A DNA stretch of 64,000 bases. Origin: Blepharisma japonicum (taxonomy: Eukaryota; Ciliophora; Heterotrichea; Heterotrichida; Blepharismidae). Both the position numbers and the translations under genes were made by a program. This document shows, piece after piece, positions 12,005 to 23,246 of the stretch; position 1 is the first letter of the stretch; each line of letters starts with the position of its first letter. The notes below the pieces were generated by a model, which saw nothing but the letters and a program-made list of their open reading frames with translations, did not search any database and was not told where the DNA came from. The stretch is taken from positions 186,001-250,000 of the forward strand of contig CATKHK010000043.1 of assembly GCA_949751835.1 (NCBI GenBank), given 5' to 3'.

Positions 12005-13321
12005 TTATTCGCTTGTTTCTCTATTGATTTCTCCAGTATTGTCAAATTCCATCGTCTTCAGTAAATACTCATCAGTATTTTTACTAATATTTTTTTTAAC
12101 TAATGACGCAATATCACATGAATAGGCAAAAATTGGTACAAGTATTAGCACAAGTGCCAAAATAATGCCAGCGCTGTGTTGGTATGTGATAAAATCTACC
12201 AAAACTCCAGAAACAACTGCTCCTAGAATTTCTCCGATAGACATCGAAAAATTCGAAATTGAAGAGAGGGTGTCGCTTAAAGACAAATTATCTGCGTAGC
12301 CATATTTTGATACTGCAACTTCTACCATATAAGAATAGGAAGGGACTAAATAAAATTTACCAAAGGCTAAAGCGCACATTATCCCTAATAAAGGTATACT
12401 AATAATAACTATTTGTACATTATCTGGGAATATAATTGAAGGCCCCATCATACTCATAGCAAACCCAATCCCAGATAATCCAATGAGCATGGTAATCCTT
12501 TTATCTACTCTTGTAAATTTTGAAAAAATTATGCTTCCAACGCCATTACAAAAATAGAAAGCTGTGAAAAGAAAGCCAATATTTTCTTGACTTATGCCGT
12601 ATCCGTCTAGGTGAACTGAAATAGAAGCAGACATAAAATACATAGAAGCATAGACAAATAGTTGGATGTCTGCTGCAAGAAATATTTGCTAAATAAATCT
12701 TACAGGCTTTTTTCATAATTTGAAAAGCTCTAATTTTTCGTTTTCTTCTATGGCACTATGCAGATTACCCAAGGAAAAATAAGCTAAAGGGATATAAATT
12801 ATAAAAACAGCACCAGAAACAATGTAGGCTACTGAAACCCCCCCGATTAAATACAAAACTGTTCCTAATAAAGGGCCAATTACGCTGCCTATTCCTGAGT
12901 AAGCGCTTATTTCACCAATTACTTCTTGCGCTTGATCTTTGAATTCAGAGGTAGCAATAGCTAGGCCAGATCCCCATAGAAAACCAACACCTACTCCATA
13001 AAAGAATCTAGATAAAAAGCTCAACGCAATAAATTCGTCCCTATTGCAGTCTGCAGCAAAAGGGAGAATAATCATTGAGATGCCTTGAAGAAGAGAAGAA
13101 AATAGAAAAATTAATTTTCTCCCTACTTTATGTTGAATCTTATTGTTAAGCCAAATTGAAGGAGCGCCTATCATTGGAACAATGCTAAAAATAAGTCCGA
13201 TTATTCATAAGCTTACATGATTATCTTGAGCTTGTAAGGGATAGAACGGTTGAAAAACCCCATAGGCAACTGAGGATAGGAAAAAACTGATGCCAAGTGA
13301 TATTTTCTTTATATTCAACAT
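12005..13321 (-). CDS. MFS transporter (SLC18-like), copy 2, with one 15-nt intron
   Basis: A 433-residue paralogue of the previous transporter, in the same orientation. It starts MLNIKKISLGISFFLSS and has YGVFQPFYPLQAQ in the same place as copy 1. Exon 1 is 13321-12704 and exon 2 12688-12005. TGA is Trp at SLWIIG and FKLWKK. The motif A region is NNKIQHKVGRK; GEISAYSGIGSVIGPLLGT matches the antiporter-type motif. The two copies differ at many positions, so the duplication is old, yet the intron sits at the same codon boundary (KP before QIFL). Likely a 12-TM secondary transporter of unknown substrate. Confidence 0.88.
12689..12703 (-). other. 15-nt spliceosomal intron
   Basis: On the minus strand the sequence is GTAAGATTTATTTAG. 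Removal joins KKP to QIFLAA, the same junction as in the neighbouring paralogue, so the intron pre-dates the duplication. Confidence 0.93.
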
Positions 13322-14135
13322 TTTATATTATTCCCATATTGAGAAAGATTTAGGCATATTTAATAAACTTTCAACAATAAATTAAATTTTATCATTAAGA
13401 TTTTAATTTTAAAGACTACATATTAAAATCGAGAAAACAACATTGAGAACAACTAAATCAACCCTCTGGAATAATAATTTACTAAAATCTATAAAGACTC
13501 TTTTATCTTATAAATATTAAAATATCAAATTTTTTGAAAAACGATCACCCCGAAAGAGGAGAATTTGCTTTTTGTGCTAGTATACGCATCTAGTTTCTTA
13601 TAGGTAGCTATAATTCTATTGAAATAATTTTGATTTTCTTAAGAAAAACTTAAATTCATTTGTTCGACTTTTAATCAATCGGATTTAGTGAATGTTTACA
13701 TTTAATGCTTAAAGCTAATTTTAAAAGCTTATATTACGAAAACATTTGAGATAATTTTAAAATATTTAAAGAATTCTTAAAAAGTTGAAAATCTTTACAC
13801 TTCTTCTAATGATTTTAAAAATTGAATGCTCAATTTTCTAATAATCTTATTCCATCTTTTAATTCTAAATCAGTGAAACAAGTAAATTTCTGAATTAATT
13901 GTATGAAGGTATGCTTACAAATTAAATTCTAAATATTCTTAAAATTATCCTTACTAATATTAATTTCCATTAAAGAATTCTATTTCCTTTTAATGAATTA
14001 ACTTATAAAAGCTGTGCTGGTTTCTCATTCTTAAAATTTACTGAATTTTAGCAAATTCTTTTTATTCTGCCCTGCTTTTTTTTTAGACAGACTAAATAAA
14101 AATATTATAAGGGTAACATATTGTTTAATACCAGG
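13322..14135. other. Intergenic, divergent gene pair
   Basis: This 814-nt AT-rich stretch separates the second transporter from the histidine kinase. It should carry both promoters. I see no open frame with coding character, no RNA gene and no clear repeat. Confidence 0.5.
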
Positions 14136-16265
14136 ATGGTAGAATCAGTAGATGAATGATGGCAAGAAGAATTTCTGGAAAATATAAATAACTTCAAATT
14201 AGCATGTGTCTTTATTTCAGTGGTGGTGAATATATTGAAATTCGGACTTATGCTATGATACGGTAAAGGTTTTATTATAACACCGTCAAGTATGGCCTTA
14301 TCAGGGATTACACTGGCGTTTATCGTAGCAATTTATCATATGAAGCTGAAATATAATCGTATTACTGTTTTCTCAGCAACTCTTTTCCTTGAGATATTGA
14401 CTTTTTTGATGTTCTATTCAGCTCATTATTTGGAACCAGAGTCCTATAATATTTTGCTGATGGAGTCAACATTTGCAACAGTTTTTTTCGAGTGCACTAT
14501 TTTTAGATCTTTATGAATAAACGTTTTTATTCTAATGAAGCATATTATGCTCTGGCATGCATGGGAAATGATTGTTGAAGGACAAGGAATTACAGGGTCA
14601 GCTCAGATTATTTCTATAGTTACTATTGTCACTATGTTTGTTTCGAGGGAATTTTTGACAAGAAAGATAAGTTATGGTAGATATTCTTATAGAAAGAAAT
14701 TGGAAGTTACAGAAAAAAGACTGCAGATAATACTTCAAGCTTTTCCAGATGGACTCATTATATTAAATTCTAAACTAATTCCTGAGCTTGTGAATGAAAA
14801 AATGCTACAGTTTTTAGGATGCACTTTTGAAAATATAATGGAAACCTTATCAAAGCTTGAATATGCCAAAGGCAAAAAACTGCAAAATCTAAACACAGCC
14901 TCTCACAATTTAATGGAAGACCTAAAATCTTACGATTTACAAGAAAGTGGGGAGCTTAATTTAGGAATAATTGAGCTAAAAAGTTATATTTTGCAGTGAA
15001 AAGTCAAAAAAATTAAATTTGATGACAGTCATATTATTTTGATTAGTGCTGCTAATTCAGAACAGCTTATAAAACTTGAGCAAACTCAAGCTGAAAACCG
15101 ATGCAAATCATATATGCTTAGAACAATTTCACATGAACTAAGAACACCAATTTCAGCAATTATCACTTTTGCTGACCAAGCTAAAGAAGATATAGTGAAG
15201 CCAGAGACCTTAGAAAAATTATCACACATTCGCACTTCTGGGAATATTTTATTAAACTTTATTAACGATATTTTAGATTACATGCAAATTACACAAGGAA
15301 TGTTTGCATTAAACAAAACAACATTTAATATTAGGGACAAAATTAATGAGTGCTGTAATCAATTTGGGTTTATGGCTAAAAGAAAAGGTATCGATTTTAC
15401 CGTAAGGATTGATCCCTCAGTTCCAGCTGATATTTTTACAGATCCTGAACGATTGCACCAAGTCTTGATGAATTTTTTGAGCAATGCAATTAAATTTACA
15501 AGCAAAGGATCGATAGAGCTTAGCGCTATTTTAGCAGAAGATGATAGATTAAAATTCTGTATCAGCGACACAGGCATTGGGATACCTGAACAAAGATATA
15601 AACAGCTTTTTGAATTGTTTCAAAATCATAATTCTGAAGAAATTGCTTCTCATGGGTGTGGGCTAGGGTTGCATTTGTCTAGTTTGATTATAAAAGTCCT
15701 TGGTGGGGCTAAAATCTTTGTGACGTCTTCTCTTGGAAAAGGAACTGTATTTTCATTCAAAATTGATATTTTCCCTGAGAATTCAAAACAATTGATTAAT
15801 TTAGATTTTATGGAAGATCTCTTAGACCCAATTAATCCTGTAAAAGTTCTGGCCAAAAATTCTACTCATAATTATCCAAAAGTTCTTATAGTAGATGACA
15901 ATGATTTTAACAGAGAAGTCTTAGCAAGCTTACTTCAGAGGAATAAAATTCAATACATAGAAGCAATTAATGGGAAAAAAGCAGTAAAAGCAGTTTTAAA
16001 GCAGGACAAAAAGAAGATTCCAATTAAATTGGTCATTATGGATTGCAGCATGCCAGTCATGGATGGCTGAGAAGCGACTAAAGCAATCAAAAGATTGTGG
16101 GATGCTGGAAAATTAAGTCACATGCCCGCTATTGTAGGGCATACAGCTTACAACTCAGATAAAGATGTCACAATGTGCTATGTGTCAGGAATGGTTTCAT
16201 TCATCGCAAAACCAGCAAATCAAGATATAATATTGAAAACTGTATCGCAATATGTGCAATTTTAA
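14136..16265 (+). CDS. Membrane-bound hybrid histidine kinase (TM-PAS-HisKA-HATPase-receiver)
   Basis: A 709-residue protein starting MVESVDEWWQEE; the ATG at 14136 is the first in frame. Five TGA codons read as Trp, including the one in MDGWEATKAI that is normally hydrophobic or Trp in receivers. About five or six TM helices fill residues 18-180; a PAS-like segment (AFPDGLIILNSKLIPE) follows at about 205-240. The phosphoacceptor H-box is SHELRTP with His333. The ATPase domain shows LMNFLSNAIKFT (N box), SDTGIGIP (G1) and GCGLGLHLS (G2). The C-terminal receiver has acidic VDD near 586, phospho-acceptor Asp636 in VIMDCSMPVMDG, HTAY and the conserved Lys692. All catalytic residues are present, so it should autophosphorylate and pass phosphate to its own receiver. 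Membrane-bound hybrid kinases are known from ciliates; the signal is unknown. Confidence 0.93.
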
Positions 16266-16365
16266 TATATATTATTTGTTTATAAATAAAAAATTTTTTT
16301 ATTTAGAAGTTTTTTAAAAGGTAGAAAGCAAGTCAATTTACTCATAAAAATTTTAGTTTATACTA

Positions 16366-17085
16366 CTATCTAGTAGCACTTGAACACTCATTTTCTCTTT
16401 CACAAAATATTTGGTCAAAATTATCGTTATGTCAGGAAAGTTCAATATCTTCTTTATCTTCAACCGCTACTCAAATATATGCATCAATAGGATCCCATAT
16501 TGCTTTATTCCATCTCCCAGACTCGCATATTTCTTCTACCATCAAATTGTAGTTTTTTTTAATTTTAGGGTAAGGCTGCGAAATTAGTTGACCATGTTTA
16601 ATATTTAGTTGAAGAATATCAGGTTCGATTGAATCAGACATTAAAGTCCAATAATCATAATTTAATACAAAATCAGGAACCATTAGACTCAATATGAATT
16701 CTATTGGCTTAACATCATTGTTAAGAGCTTTTTTGGTGTTTAATCCTGTAAAAAGAAGCACATAAATAGGGTTGTTATTTCTTTCAGTCAATGACGCAGT
16801 TTCTACAAGGAAGCTCCAGTATATTATTTCAACTTCATTAAGCAGCAAAATATCAGCTACTTGGTTGATAATAATATACGACTCTGAAAGCATTTCTCGG
16901 ACTTCAGGCGTTCTTGAGAGAGCATGAAGTAAAAATTGCCTTTTATATGTTACACCTTCCTCAAGAAAGATTTTTCTGCTTGAAACATACTTTTTAAACA
17001 AACCATGATGGGAGAGCTCATTATCAAAGATTTGGCTCAAATGGCTAATTAAAGCAGTTCCATATTTTTGGCTTTGGTTAATCAT
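16366..17085 (-). CDS. Unknown 239-aa protein
   Basis: The frame starts MINQSQKYGTALISHLSQIF at 17085 and, with TGA as Trp twice (YIWVAVE, LSWHND), runs to TAG at 16366. Predicted mostly helical with hydrophobic stretches (IINQVADILLLNEVEIIYW) too short or polar to be confident TM segments. No family recognised. It is convergent with the histidine kinase, the two stops lying about 100 nt apart. Confidence 0.75.
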
Positions 17086-17816
17086 GATTTTAATTATTAT
17101 AAGCCACCAAAAAATGGTGAGTCTTGAGAAGGTAAATGATTAGTGAGTTGCCCAAGGGATTTCCCATAGATTTTATTGTGTATATTCAATGGAGCTGCAG
17201 AAAATATCAAACTTAGACCTTACCTTATACTTTAAAGCAAAAAAAATTCTGAATTAATTTTTCATAAAAGCATGATTTCTAGATTGTCTTCTTAATTTGT
17301 GAATTCTTTTCTTTATTTAGCTTTAATTTTGATAATATGCACTTTTTATATTTTTTGGAATTATGAAATTCATTAATATTTGGTTCCGTAAATGGAATTA
17401 CTGCTTTAAATATTTTCAACAGTGGAAATAAAATTAATTTATCTGAAACCTGTTATGATATTTAAGGGCAGAATAATTCAGTTATTTTTCCTTTACAAAA
17501 ATACAAAATTATAATAAAATGATGCTAAAGTCATTCTTTAGCATCCTATCAGATTTATGTAAATTATGGATTACTACTAAATCTATTTAAAGCTGCTTAA
17601 TATATATAATAATTATGGTGTTTAAGCATTTTAAAGAAATTATCAAAATAAAGCCTTAGCTTCTTAATAAACCAGAAAAGGAATTTAAGCCCATCCAGCT
17701 CAATAATTATATAATTAATTTTATTTGAACAAATTTCAAAACAGCTTATATATAAACTCAAAGTTAAATTCTGGAAAAACACTTTTATATGGGATATATA
17801 TAAATTCAGCATTAAT
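17086..17816. other. Intergenic, 731 nt
   Basis: This AT-rich stretch lies upstream of the 16366-17085 gene and downstream of the C2-PX gene, all on the minus strand. A 71-codon open frame at 17597-17812 on the minus strand is Ile/Leu/Asn/Tyr-rich, as expected of translated AT-rich spacer, and I do not call it a gene. Confidence 0.5.
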
Positions 17817-18692
17817 TTATTTTATTTCTGCTGGCATATTAAGAAATTCACTAAATTCTTGGCTTTTTTCGTGATATCTATATTTCAAAACATAATTCAA
17901 AAAATTTTCCATGTAAACTTTTCTTTTCTGAAGGAGTTCTTCATTAAATTGACTCTTCAATGAGACTAAATTAAATAGAGAAAAAGTCTTTCCAGGAAAG
18001 TATAATTTTTTCAACTCAGGAAATTGCAAGACTAAGATTTTTCTGATATTGTCTAATTGGGAATATCTGAATTTTATTTTTCAGGAGAATCCATCTCTTC
18101 TGGTGATAGTCACTGTATACTGGGTAAATAATTCGTTGTTTTTGACTGCTGATTCATATTCTGTGATTTCTGCATTATATTCCTTAAGGCATTCTAGGCC
18201 GTAATATGTTAATTTTAAGCAAATAATTGGCTCTGAGCAGTGATCTGGATCTTCAACTTTTATTTCATTGCAAAATGGCTTGATGATTTGTGATTCTTCA
18301 AAAGAATCTGTGCAATTTAAATCTTGCTCAAGCTTTATTCACAGTGTGGTTTCTTCTATGAATTGCTTTATCAGCTCTCTAGGAATTGCAATGCCAGCTA
18401 GCATTATATCGCCACCAAATTCATCTCGATCCATTAGACAACATTTTAGTGGCTTTTGGCTGTCTCCTGAGATTTCAAAAGTTTCATCCCAATGAACTGC
18501 ATTTGAAACGTTTTTGGCACTTGTTGAGTAAGATCGAGACCCAGTTGAGATTTTTACATATGGTGTGAATTGTGAGCAATTCTCAGAGAAAGAATCTAAG
18601 TTTCTAGCTTCAGATACTTTAACTAAGAGATAAGGGAACTTATTAAAACCAATTTCAGATGAAAAATCAGTTGTAGTAACACTTGAAACCAT
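17817..18692 (-). CDS. C2-PX domain protein
   Basis: A 291-residue protein starting MVSSVTTTDFSSEIG. Residues ~18-115 form a C2-like beta sandwich (YLLVKVSEARNLDSF, TPYVKISTG, HWDETFEISG, LKCCLMDRDEFGGD). Residues ~180-285 match a PX domain: FTQYTVTITRRDGFSW, RYSQLDNIRKIL, the FPELKKLYFPGKTF block and LQKRKVYMENFLNYVLK. Two TGA codons encode Trp. PX domains bind phosphoinositides, usually PI3P, and C2 domains bind membranes, often with calcium; the pair suggests endosomal or vesicle-membrane targeting. The PX basic and proline-rich elements are partly degenerate, so lipid preference is uncertain. Confidence 0.82.
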
Positions 18693-18830
18693 TTGCTATA
18701 CTTTTGTAATACTCTTTTAAGAGTATTTGAAAAATTATCTTAGTCAAAATAGCAAAAATCAAATACCAGAAATAAGAAATCAGGAATTTTCGAGTAATAT
18801 ATAAAAATTTAAAGCCACATCTTTAAAAGA

Positions 18831-19190
18831 ATGGGAAACAGAACAAGTAATATTTCAACCCAAATTCCATATGGAAATGATCAAATGAGAATGCAAAAGC
18901 CAAAAGATTTAGAAATCAATAATGAGTTTGAATCTCCGAAGAGAGGCACGGCGCGGCCTCAGAGCATGCCCTCATCACCTAACTACCATCAGTCTGAGTT
19001 TGAAAGCCCAACCAAGATTTATTCACCAAGGTTGCTTGGCAGAGTTTTTAGCCAGCTATCCCCACAAGCAATGACAAAAGCCTTTCATTTCCCTGACGAA
19101 GACACAAGTGATGCTGCAGGATATCACCATCGACAAGTTTCGAAACATCAGCTATTCCAAGCTGAGGTTTTCCATGAAACATTTAATTAG
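18831..19190 (+). CDS. Small acylated-type hypothetical protein
   Basis: A 119-residue polar protein starting MGNRTSNIS. Gly2 and Ser6 fit the N-myristoylation signal, so it may sit on a membrane. The rest is Ser/Pro/Gln-rich and likely disordered, with two FESP motifs (residues ~34 and ~62), proline-directed phosphosite-like SP/TP pairs and a His-rich end. No domain recognised. It is divergent from the C2-PX gene with a 138-nt gap, which must hold both promoters. Confidence 0.72.
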   Translation: MGNRTSNISTQIPYGNDQMRMQKPKDLEINNEFESPKRGTARPQSMPSSPNYHQSEFESPTKIYSPRLLGRVFSQLSPQAMTKAFHFPDEDTSDAAGYHHRQVSKHQLFQAEVFHETFN

Positions 19191-19495
19191 TTTTTAAGTT
19201 AGAAACTATCGGGCATTCTTGAATTAAATTTCTTCCCTCTCAACAACAGTTTCAGAAAAATAGTTAAACTTAATTAATTTGTGGAATCATGAGAGAAAAT
19301 CAACATATTTAATATGGAAGAGGAATTAATTTTCAAAATAAAATAAATTTCTGCTTCAGATTTACTATGAATTATTGAAAAAGCTGTTGTTTTTATACAT
19401 TAATTAAAAGTCACAGAAAATTAAGGAAGGTACAATTTAAATAAATTTTGTCAACTAAATGGAGTTATAAATATAATATAAGAAAGAGACTCACA
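19191..19495. other. Intergenic, 305 nt
   Basis: AT-rich spacer between two genes on the plus strand. In-frame codons run upstream of the ATG at 19496 with only TTG-type starts, so the next gene could in principle begin earlier through an unseen intron; I see no clear case. Confidence 0.4.
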
Positions 19496-19927
19496 ATGGC
19501 CAACATGATAATGAGGCATGCGACTATTTCGCCAGTGAAATCAAGAGTAAATGATTACACCGACCTCCTAAGCTTAAATTATATTTCTTCGAATCCGATC
19601 AGAAAGGGACTCGAATATTCGAGTGAAAACAATTTCCAGTACTTCTCAAGAGCTGGAAATTCTTCAAAACACTTTCATAAGAAATCTTTCGATTTTACGA
19701 GCAATAGCTCAGTTTCATGTGATCTACAGAATAAAGTAATTTTTATTTAGATTTCAAGTCTTTTTGATTCCCATAAGCAGATAATGAATGAGCTATTAAA
19801 TGATAAATCATCTTCTAATCAGCTTGATGATATTCAAGAAAAGTTGAAAGAATTGAGCTTACAAAATTCCAAATTGGTATTGGAAAATATTGCATTGAAA
19901 AAGAAATTAGCTAATCATCATTATTAA
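19496..19927 (+). CDS. Small coiled-coil protein with a 15-nt intron
   Basis: Exon 1 (19496-19735) encodes 80 residues starting MANMIMRHATISPVKSRV, and exon 2 (19751-19927) adds 58 residues, giving 138 in all. The second exon is a leucine-heptad coiled coil (IQEKLKELSLQNSKLVLENI). The N-terminal half is Ser/Asn-rich. Without the intron the protein would end right after CDLQNK. No family recognised; size and layout fit a structural or scaffold protein. Confidence 0.8.
19736..19750 (+). other. 15-nt spliceosomal intron
   Basis: The sequence is GTAATTTTTATTTAG, matching the two transporter introns at GTAA and at TTTATTTAG. Removal joins CDLQNK to ISSLFDSH and opens 58 further codons of coiled coil. 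Confidence 0.93.
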
Positions 19928-19950
19928 AACATGTTTATAGTTATATTTGT

Positions 19951-21156
19951 TTACATTATGCAACATGGAGAAGTTTTATATCCCACACATCCATTGCAGA
20001 ACCAATCTGGCTCTATTTCATAATTTTCCAATGAAATTGTTCTTGGCTGAATAGGAGTTTTTAAAGACTCTCTCGTCATCTCTTGTGATGGACTTTTCAT
20101 TTCTTTATTACTTAGTGTAAAATTCTCAAAGTTTATTACATCTTGTTCTTCTTCCTTTATATTTTTTTCGTCATCTTGCATGAAGCTGAAAGCATTAGAC
20201 TCATTTTCGCATTTTTCCCAGATTTCTTCTCTAAAATCCATATTACTTGACAAAAAGCTGCTGCAGCCTTCTGGCCTGATTGAGATATCAAAAGAGTTAT
20301 TTGCTGTTTTATCAGGCGTAATTGCAATGCTAGAGCAGCTTGAAAAAGACTCCTCACAATTGTTCCCCTTAAGCTGTGGAGGAGGCCAAAATCTTTTTAG
20401 ATTATTAGCAGTTCCTCCATATTTCATTTCCAGCTGGTTTCTATTAAAATTTTTAATCAGAGCATTTTCATTTTTGTCAATAATTTCAAACTTTTTGTAT
20501 GTGCTAGATGGCAAAATATTAATTAATAGTTTCCATAATCGAGTTGGGTTGACTACATAAGCTTTTGCAAGTCTGCATTGATAATGGGTATATAATTCTG
20601 TTACTAATTTTCTTACATGATTTTGATTGACTTCATTAAAACCTTCAAAGTCTAATAGCATCACCCAATTTTCAATTTGCCCTGGAAGAAGCATAGAGTC
20701 AATTACAAATTCTAGTAAAAAATAAGCACAAGTTATATACTCTTGGTAGGTATATTCTGCCAATTTAGATAGCTTAAGTACAATTAAAGGCCGATAATAA
20801 ATATCTCTGCCATGTATATAAACTCCACCTGAATTTAAAATATTTTGTACTAAGGGGTACACATTCATATAGTTCGGCCAACGTGATTTTCAGTCAAAGT
20901 GGGCATGGATTGCTTCTTCTGCTTTTTTTAGGTCCCATCCTTGGCCATATAAAAATCTTAGCAGTTCAGGTCTTGGAATTTTATTAAAATTCTTTTCAAG
21001 CTGCTGAAGTGGCTGCAATTCTCATGCTTTGTATTCTTGCTTATTAAAAATAAGCCTTTCGACATAGCTATCTGTCTCAATTAAAGCTTGCTCATCTTCT
21101 GGCCAATATGATTGTAAAGCTTTTGAAGGTGCATTTCTTGATTTGAACTTGTGCAT
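19951..21156 (-). CDS. Sec14-like CRAL-TRIO protein with C-terminal CaaX box
   Basis: A 401-residue protein starting MHKFKSRNAPSKALQSYWP. Residues ~45-95 match the CRAL-TRIO N-terminal helices (PRPELLRFLYGQGWDLKKAE); residues ~100-250 match the lipid-binding CRAL-TRIO fold (IYYRPLIVLKLSKL, NWVMLLDFEGF, AKAYVVNPTRLWKLL). Two TGA codons encode Trp. The C-terminal third is acidic and Ser/Thr-rich, probably disordered, and ends GYKTSPCCIM, whose last four residues fit a CaaX farnesylation signal with a second neighbouring Cys. Likely a phosphatidylinositol/lipid-transfer or lipid-sensing protein tethered to membranes by a prenyl group; tethering is inferred from the motif. Confidence 0.88.
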
Positions 21157-21408
21157 GATCTTTTGAGATAATTAACTTTAAATTATTTATGCCATTAATT
21201 CATAGCAAAATTGTTTTATTTTGATAGCCCTAAATTTTAGTATATTTTTTGTATATTTTAACTAAGATTAGGAATCGGAATAGTAGATTTTATTTTAGCT
21301 ATCTAACTGCTTACATTTTTTTTGTTGAGGCTATTGTAAAATAAGTTTCTGAAAAAAATCTTAGAATAATAATTTAAAAATTATATTTGATGTAAAATTT
21401 CAATTAGG

Positions 21409-22065
21409 CTAATTCTTAATGCAATAGCAGCCCCATCCTTTACCTTCTTCAATAATTCCGTCTTGAATCATTCTTTGTAAATGATCAGGAAGGTTGTCGA
21501 TTTTGACATCAAGCTGATCTTTTATTTGTTTATCTGTCACCCCTCTTGGATTTTTCCCTGGATTTGCTTTTAATATAGCTTGCAAAATTACCTCATCAAC
21601 ATTTACTTGAATTTTTTGTACTGGCGGCTGGTTCAACTTTATATGAGCCCACACAACCCTAGCTAAAAATTCATCAACCATTGCCCTTTTCTCCAATTTT
21701 TCAATCGAAGTCAAAACAACGCTCACATTATCATGAAATTTTCTCAAATTTCCTGTAATATGCACATACTCTCCTTCCTTAAAATCCTCATCTCTCATTA
21801 TGCTCGGTTTCTCGTCACCTTTTTTATAAATCACAGCCGAAAATTCACCAAACGAGTCCTTCAGTTTGAATTCAAATCTTAATGCTGTTTCCTGGATTTC
21901 TGAAATCCAGCCTACTGTTTCTATAGTATCCAAAGACTTGTCATATCATTTAAATGTTTCGTCTTCGCTTTTAGATATCTGAGTTAGCATAGACAAAGTG
22001 CAAGGCAAATACTGCTGAGATTTTCTTTCTGTTTGAAATCTTCCATATCCCGCGTTTGATTCCAT
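21409..22065 (-). CDS. RPA2: Replication protein A 32-kDa subunit
   Basis: A 218-residue protein with the RPA32 layout. It has a short Gly/Ser N-terminus (MESNAGYGRFQTER), then an OB fold (~45-145; VGWISEIQET, EFKLKDSFGEFSAVIY, EGEYVHITGNLRKF). A winged-helix C-terminal domain (~160-218; ILKANPGKNPRGVTDKQI, LQRMIQDGIIEEGKG) follows. It is part of the heterotrimeric single-strand DNA binding complex in replication and repair. TGA is Trp once (FKWYDKSLD). The start lies only 7 nt after the stop of the upstream same-strand gene, so its promoter must lie inside that gene or the two share a transcript. Ends in TAG. Confidence 0.9.
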
Positions 22066-22072
22066 TTATAAA

Positions 22073-22864
22073 TTAAGGGAACATATGATTATTTACTATA
22101 TGAGAGTTAGCATGCTTATGCTTGGACTCAGGTGTATGATCAGTTGTCCAAGAGCAAAGTGATAAATCTCGTTTTGACCTGCGAACTGGAGGAATTAATG
22201 ATTTTGGATTGAAGGGGGTTTCTTGAGATATGAAAAGTTTGGTTGGAATTTTTTGAATTGAAGGCATTTTAATTTTGGTTTCGCTTAAGCTTTTTCTGTA
22301 CAGTGGCTGAGAATGAGTAATAAATGATTTACTTAAAAAATTATTTTGCCTTTCTTTTGGTGGGTTTTTTGAGATTTCAATACTTTTCCTGAGGTTTTTG
22401 AATGCTTTTAGGTATTGCTCTTTGCTTTTATAACGAGTCTTGTTGGAAATTGAAAAATTCAAATCACTCTTTATATGTGACTGAAAAACATTGATGTATT
22501 GGCGCATTATTTTTGGCTGATTTACATCAATGAGGCTAAAAGCAGGTTTTAGAATTGTGTGCTCTTTTGTTTGGTGAGAATTATAAGCATGATTAAGTAG
22601 ACGAAAAAAGTTTGATTCAGGGTCATTATTTACAAAAGTAATTTTATTGCATAGCTGAGGATCTTCATTGAAAGATATCGAACTGATATCTGTAGACCCC
22701 TTTTTAGACTTTAGAGGTTTAATAGATTTACCAGCAAATGAAAATAAAGGGTTTTGAACTTGATTAGGTTTGATTTCGAGTGCCAAACGTGTCTTACTGT
22801 ATTCTGGCTCAGTTTTTATAGTATTGTGGGTAATATTTTGCCTGGATTTTTGTGTTCTGTACAT
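22073..22864 (-). CDS. Unknown 263-aa basic protein
   Basis: The frame starts MYRTQKSRQNITHNTIK and ends TAA. The protein is rich in Lys, Ser, Asn and Pro, with no TM segment and only short predicted helices (KEQYLKAFKNLRKSIEI). Nothing in it matches a family I know. Its stop is 7 nt before the RPA2 start on the same strand. No TGA Trp codons are needed; composition and length support a real gene. Confidence 0.75.
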   Translation of the reverse strand: MYRTQKSRQNITHNTIKTEPEYSKTRLALEIKPNQVQNPLFSFAGKSIKPLKSKKGSTDISSISFNEDPQLCNKITFVNNDPESNFFRLLNHAYNSHQTKEHTILKPAFSLIDVNQPKIMRQYINVFQSHIKSDLNFSISNKTRYKSKEQYLKAFKNLRKSIEISKNPPKERQNNFLSKSFITHSQPLYRKSLSETKIKMPSIQKIPTKLFISQETPFNPKSLIPPVRRSKRDLSLCSWTTDHTPESKHKHANSHIVNNHMFP

Positions 22865-23246
22865 GCTAATTAAATTATGTGTGCTTGTAGTTGAAATTAT
22901 TTACAAAATTTAGAAATGGAATTTTTGGCTTGCTAATTAATAAATATTAGGTTAACCATTTCATTGAGTTTATCAATAGGTCTGGGCTTCTAAATAAATA
23001 ACATTTTATCTATAATAATAAATAAAATGCTATTTACTAATCAATTGTATTTTATTCACAAGTAGATTTTATTCCAATGTAAATAATACACATTTTGTTT
23101 CATATAATTAAAAATCACTTAAGCCAAATTTAGCTCATTTCAACAAGAATTTGTCTCATTTATCCTTTCTATTTTTGAAAAAATAGTTCAGCTGCAAATA
23201 ATAACTCATAAAATTCAAGGTTTAAATATTGAATATTAATTATACT
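22865..23246. other. Intergenic, 382 nt
   Basis: AT-rich spacer between the H4 3' end and the start of the 22073-22864 gene, both on the minus strand. No RNA gene or coding frame is evident, and I see no conserved histone stem-loop shortly after the H4 stop. Confidence 0.45.

Noticed and set aside
17597-17812. A 71-codon minus-strand frame
   Set aside because: Composition is that of translated AT-rich spacer, with no start context or domain, and it lies after a TAA-ended gene.
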